The notes beneath the pieces are model-generated. The model searched no databases. It was not told the origin of the DNA and worked only from the letters and a program-made list of their open reading frames with translations. Shown piece after piece: positions 60,898 to 64,000 of a stretch of DNA of 64,000 bases. A program made the position numbers and the translations under genes. This DNA comes from GWE2-42-39 sp963668595 (lineage in GTDB: Bacteria > Bacteroidota > Bacteroidia > Bacteroidales > Prolixibacteraceae). The stretch spans positions 4,154,001 to 4,218,000 of the forward strand of contig OY764876.1 in assembly GCA_963668595.1 (NCBI GenBank), in the 5' to 3' direction. Position 1 is the stretch's first letter, and every line of letters begins with the position of its first letter.

Positions 60898-63012
60898 TTA
60901 GAAGCCAAAATGCGCATCATTATTCAAATATTCAAGACTTTCTCTATTTTTTTCTCCAGTAAAAGTCCATTCTATTTGATCATCAAATACTTTTCCGTCC
61001 TTGTATGCTACTGCTTTAATACTGTTCTTCCCTTGCTGAAGCTTTACATTTTCGAAAATGAAATGCACCTTGGTTGCTCCTTGTTTTACGCCTGTTAATT
61101 CCTGCCCGTTTAAATAGACGATGGGTGTCCCCAGATTGGAATAAACGGTCACGTTTGTTAGTTGTTTTTCGCGATCCTGATTACGACGCTGAGTTAAATA
61201 AACCACTGGTTGATCGCTCCAATTGGCTTTATACCAGTAGAACGAATCTTTGCGTACTTTCCGATCAAAAGTGACCAACCCTTTCAGATTACGAGCCTGA
61301 ACACCTCCGCGTGACCACATGGGCACTGCAAAATCGAACATATTCCACAGGTAAGAAGCAAGAATGTACGGATGCTTTTCTATCACACCCCACTGAATCT
61401 CATGCATTTTTGTCTGATAGGTTTCAGGAAAATAGTCGTCCCACCAGCGAATGGTATTTCCCAAATATTCAGTTTGATGATGAATATTTGAATCAGCCCC
61501 ATATTCTGTAAGCATTAATTTATGGTTCGGATAATTTTTCTCCAGACCCAAAACCCATTCTTCAATATCAGGAATTGTTTTTTCATACCAGCCGAAATAG
61601 CGGTTCATTCCCTGTATGTCTGCATTTAAATTCACTGGGTGGTTCATATTTCCATAGCCATTAACCGAAACGGTATAACGTCCAGGGTCTTCTGTTTTTG
61701 CCAGATCGTGCATTTCTTCGGTCAATTGACATGTGTAATCATGTGGACGATATACCTCGTTGTGCAGTCCCCAAACATAAATAGAAGGATGGTTAAAGCT
61801 CTGACGAATTAATTCGCGCAATTGTGATTTCGCATTTTCAGCTTCTTCTCCTGTTACTCGGTTTACAAACGGTACTTCGGCCCAAATAAGTAAACCCAAA
61901 CTATCGCAACGCGAATAAATGTAATCGGACTGCTGATAATGCGCAAAACGAACTGTTGTTGCCCCAATTTCCATAATCATGTTTAAGTCTGCATCGTGAT
62001 GTTTGTTTTCTAGAGCACTACCTAATTGCCACCAATCCTGATGACGGCATACTCCGTACATTGGAAATTTTTCACCATTCAGGAATACTCCTTTGCCTGC
62101 GATAATTTCTACTTTGCGTAAGCCCAGTGGCTGGATTACCTGATCGATTAGCTGTCCATTGTTTTTTACACGAGTGGTTACTTTATATAAATAAGGATCT
62201 TTTCTTCCTTGCCACAAATGCGGATTTTTTAATACATAATGGTGCTCAAACGATTGTATTCCTTGAGGTGAGAGATGTATTGGAGTAACAATCGTGCTCA
62301 CCAATTTCCCTGTCATGTCGGCAATTTCTGTTTCAAGTTCAATATCGGAAGCCTGTAAATTACGGTTCGAAAGTTTAACCTTAATATTAACCTTCGCACT
62401 TTTTTTATTCCCTTCTTCCTGTGTGATATACACGCCGGGTGATGCATGGTCTGTAACAGCAATATTTACTTTGTCGGTAATAATTAACCATACCGGACGA
62501 TATATGCCACCGTACACTCCAAATAGACTGTGATTGACAGGGATCACGTCCGGACGTGCCGCATTACTGACTTTTAGTATAATCTCATTCATCTCGCCAT
62601 ATTTTACTGCATTGGTTATTTCAATAGCAAATGCTGAATAACCACCTTTGTGATTGCCAACAAGCATCCCATTTACATACAAATAGGCAACCTGTCCAAC
62701 TCCTTCAAATCGAAGAAAAAGACGTTTCTCTTTTTGCTCTTCTTTTATATCGAATCTTTTTCGGTAATATGCTTCGCCTTCGTAAAAATCATTTTGTTTT
62801 TCCTGCATATCCCGGGCATTCCAAGTGTGTGGAATACTTATATCTTCCCACTTGTCGTTCCAAGTATTTAAGCTTTCTATTATTTCGGAAGAAAAAGGTC
62901 CTTTTTTAAATTGCCAGTCATTATTGAATAGAATGGTTTCCCGCCCATGCGCTTCAAGCCCCATATAAATCAACATACCCACGCAAATTGCGATTAAATC
63001 TTTCTTTGTCAT
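60898..63012 (-). CDS. GH2 family glycoside hydrolase (beta-galactosidase-like), secreted
   Basis: A 704-residue exported enzyme with a weak signal peptide (MTKKDLIAICVGMLIYMGLEAHG). The sugar-binding domain (about 45-190, GEAYYRKRFDI and LRFEGVGQVAYLYVNG), the immunoglobulin-like domain and the GH2 barrel follow. The acid/base Glu lies in VWGLHNEVY (about 418) and the nucleophile in LTEYGAD (about 502). A C-terminal beta domain ends the protein. At 704 residues it is shorter than LacZ and resembles Bacteroidota glycan-foraging GH2 enzymes. Activity on beta-galactoside, beta-glucuronide or beta-mannoside cannot be separated by eye. Confidence 0.9.
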   Translation of the reverse strand: MTKKDLIAICVGMLIYMGLEAHGRETILFNNDWQFKKGPFSSEIIESLNTWNDKWEDISIPHTWNARDMQEKQNDFYEGEAYYRKRFDIKEEQKEKRLFLRFEGVGQVAYLYVNGMLVGNHKGGYSAFAIEITNAVKYGEMNEIILKVSNAARPDVIPVNHSLFGVYGGIYRPVWLIITDKVNIAVTDHASPGVYITQEEGNKKSAKVNIKVKLSNRNLQASDIELETEIADMTGKLVSTIVTPIHLSPQGIQSFEHHYVLKNPHLWQGRKDPYLYKVTTRVKNNGQLIDQVIQPLGLRKVEIIAGKGVFLNGEKFPMYGVCRHQDWWQLGSALENKHHDADLNMIMEIGATTVRFAHYQQSDYIYSRCDSLGLLIWAEVPFVNRVTGEEAENAKSQLRELIRQSFNHPSIYVWGLHNEVYRPHDYTCQLTEEMHDLAKTEDPGRYTVSVNGYGNMNHPVNLNADIQGMNRYFGWYEKTIPDIEEWVLGLEKNYPNHKLMLTEYGADSNIHHQTEYLGNTIRWWDDYFPETYQTKMHEIQWGVIEKHPYILASYLWNMFDFAVPMWSRGGVQARNLKGLVTFDRKVRKDSFYWYKANWSDQPVVYLTQRRNQDREKQLTNVTVYSNLGTPIVYLNGQELTGVKQGATKVHFIFENVKLQQGKNSIKAVAYKDGKVFDDQIEWTFTGEKNRESLEYLNNDAHFGF

Positions 63013-63064
63013 TTTTTTGAATTCTATTTTGGAATCGAATCAATTGTTGCCTCGACTTTTATTT

Positions 63065-64000
63065 CTAATATTTTACTGTTTTATATGTTTCAAATCCTTC
63101 TTTGTTTTTTAGGGTGACAATATATACTCCATTGCCCCATTGCTGGCATCCAATTGACATTCTTGCATGTCCTATTGTTGGGGGTATACTTTTATCCATG
63201 CATCTCCCCGTGATGTCATAAATATTGACTCCCAGAACAGGTTCTTGCCCTTGTATATGCAACAAATCATCCGTGTGGCTAAAAAAAACGCGATATGATG
63301 TTTGAATTGAAGGTCTTTTGTCGGAACTGGTACTTAGTGATTTTCGTACGCAGCGGATTGATGCATGATGTCGCGTATTTCGGTTGATATATACTACTGA
63401 GTTATTGCCGCTTGTTAGTACTTGATGATACCAGGTGGAGGATGGTATAAAAAAACTGGCCTTTTGCCCAACTTTATCTCCGCTGTCGTATGTATTGGCA
63501 TCTTTGTTGAAAACGCCGGATGGCAACACATTAAACCCAACTTCTGCAGCCTTTGTTTCTCCAATAGTTCCTGCTCCTTTTGACCACAGACCATCTGCTT
63601 GTTCGTCTTGGTCACCGCCACATTTTAAACAGTTGGCAATTTCTGCACTACTCAATCGATAATTATTTGAAATGTCGATAAGAAGCTGTTCCCATTGTGA
63701 ATTTGTTGGAGTACTCCAGCCTTCCGGACACCAGTTATTATATGTTGATGCAGTAGCATTGGTCGGATACATGCGGCCATACAATTGTCCGTCGGGGTCA
63801 TCCGAACCATATAATCCAACGATTCCTTTTGAAGTCTCATTAATCCCATCATAGCCATCCCAATCTAAGTTTTCCATAAACCAATCGTATTCCCCATATC
63901 TTTTAAATGAGTATTGCTTGTTATCCCGCGAATCAGTAATTATTCCTGTTTTTGTTGAATAATTACAATATTTTGAGATTGAGGCTGCACTATCATTGGG
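63065..64000 (-). CDS. FISUMP domain surface protein with C-terminal sorting-like domain (5' partial)
   Basis: The frame is open to the right edge, so the N-terminus is missing; 311 residues are visible. It has the FISUMP pattern (Fibrobacter succinogenes major paralogous domain): DSRDNKQYSFKRYGEYDWFMENLDWD, then LYGRMYPTNATASTYNNWCPEGWSTPTNSQWEQL, and the closing RHHASIRCVRK. The last 75 residues (GVNIYDITGRCMDKSIP to GVYIVTLKNKEGFETYKTVKY) look like a type IX secretion type A sorting domain. It is probably a secreted or surface lectin-like protein, placed just upstream of two glycan hydrolases. It ends 53 bases before the GH2 gene. Confidence 0.82.
   Translation of the reverse strand, partial: PNDSAASISKYCNYSTKTGIITDSRDNKQYSFKRYGEYDWFMENLDWDGYDGINETSKGIVGLYGSDDPDGQLYGRMYPTNATASTYNNWCPEGWSTPTNSQWEQLLIDISNNYRLSSAEIANCLKCGGDQDEQADGLWSKGAGTIGETKAAEVGFNVLPSGVFNKDANTYDSGDKVGQKASFFIPSSTWYHQVLTSGNNSVVYINRNTRHHASIRCVRKSLSTSSDKRPSIQTSYRVFFSHTDDLLHIQGQEPVLGVNIYDITGRCMDKSIPPTIGHARMSIGCQQWGNGVYIVTLKNKEGFETYKTVKY

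Overview
The window looks like the chromosome of a Bacteroidota bacterium, most likely Bacteroidales/Marinilabiliales (a Prolixibacteraceae-like genome); this is inferred from content, not from a search. The signs are Bacteroidota-type -7 promoter elements (TAnnTTTG) before many genes, almost no Shine-Dalgarno sequences, a SusC-plug-like VVVVGYG motif, a FISUMP-type surface protein with a type IX-like C-terminal domain, a glycine-lipid (glsA/glsB-like) gene pair, RibBA and DUF5522 neighbours, and an FtsZ ending in the LHDNVD tail usual for this phylum.

Layout. 1-3.4 kb: the end of an RND efflux pump fused in frame to a TolC-type outer-membrane factor. 3.5-10.2 kb: a tRNA-Met, a START-like protein, an LptF/LptG permease, two glycosyltransferases, ribBA and a DUF5522 protein. 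10.2-12.8 kb: an accessory patch with a REP-associated tyrosine transposase, REP-like palindromes and an AT-rich membrane protein. 12.8-21.6 kb: fmt, an octaheme TPR cytochrome, a GNAT enzyme, an MbfA-like rubrerythrin-VIT1 protein, an AlbA_2 protein and a cation-chloride-cotransporter-like permease. Most intergenic gaps here hold degenerate arrays with a strict 7-nt period. 21.8-29.8 kb: alkaline phosphatase, BASS transporter, PlsC-type acyltransferase, MntP, a 7TM histidine kinase and the glycine-lipid pair.

30-46.8 kb is a compact division and cell-wall (dcw) cluster: MraZ boxes, mraZ, rsmH, ftsL, ftsI (with PASTA), murE, mraY, murD, ftsW, murG, murC, ftsQ, ftsA and two tandem ftsZ genes. 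murE carries the DNPR motif of meso-diaminopimelate ligases, and murF is absent. The first ftsZ has lost the usual C-terminal peptide and ends in an amphipathic helix that closely resembles the membrane-targeting tail of the adjacent FtsA. This is the most striking observation in the window: it suggests a self-anchoring FtsZ working beside the canonical one.

46.8-64 kb: YqeY, a possible ~80-nt structured RNA or attenuator before an ITPase gene, a CMD protein, miaB, a SPOR protein, a long PurF, an ECF sigma/anti-sigma pair divergent from a vWA lipid-free secreted protein that shares a SusC-plug-like motif with the anti-sigma factor, yicC, an amber-interrupted four-helix-bundle gene, gmk, nadD, and a glycan-degrading group (GH29 fucosidase, GH2 beta-galactosidase, FISUMP protein) running off the right edge.
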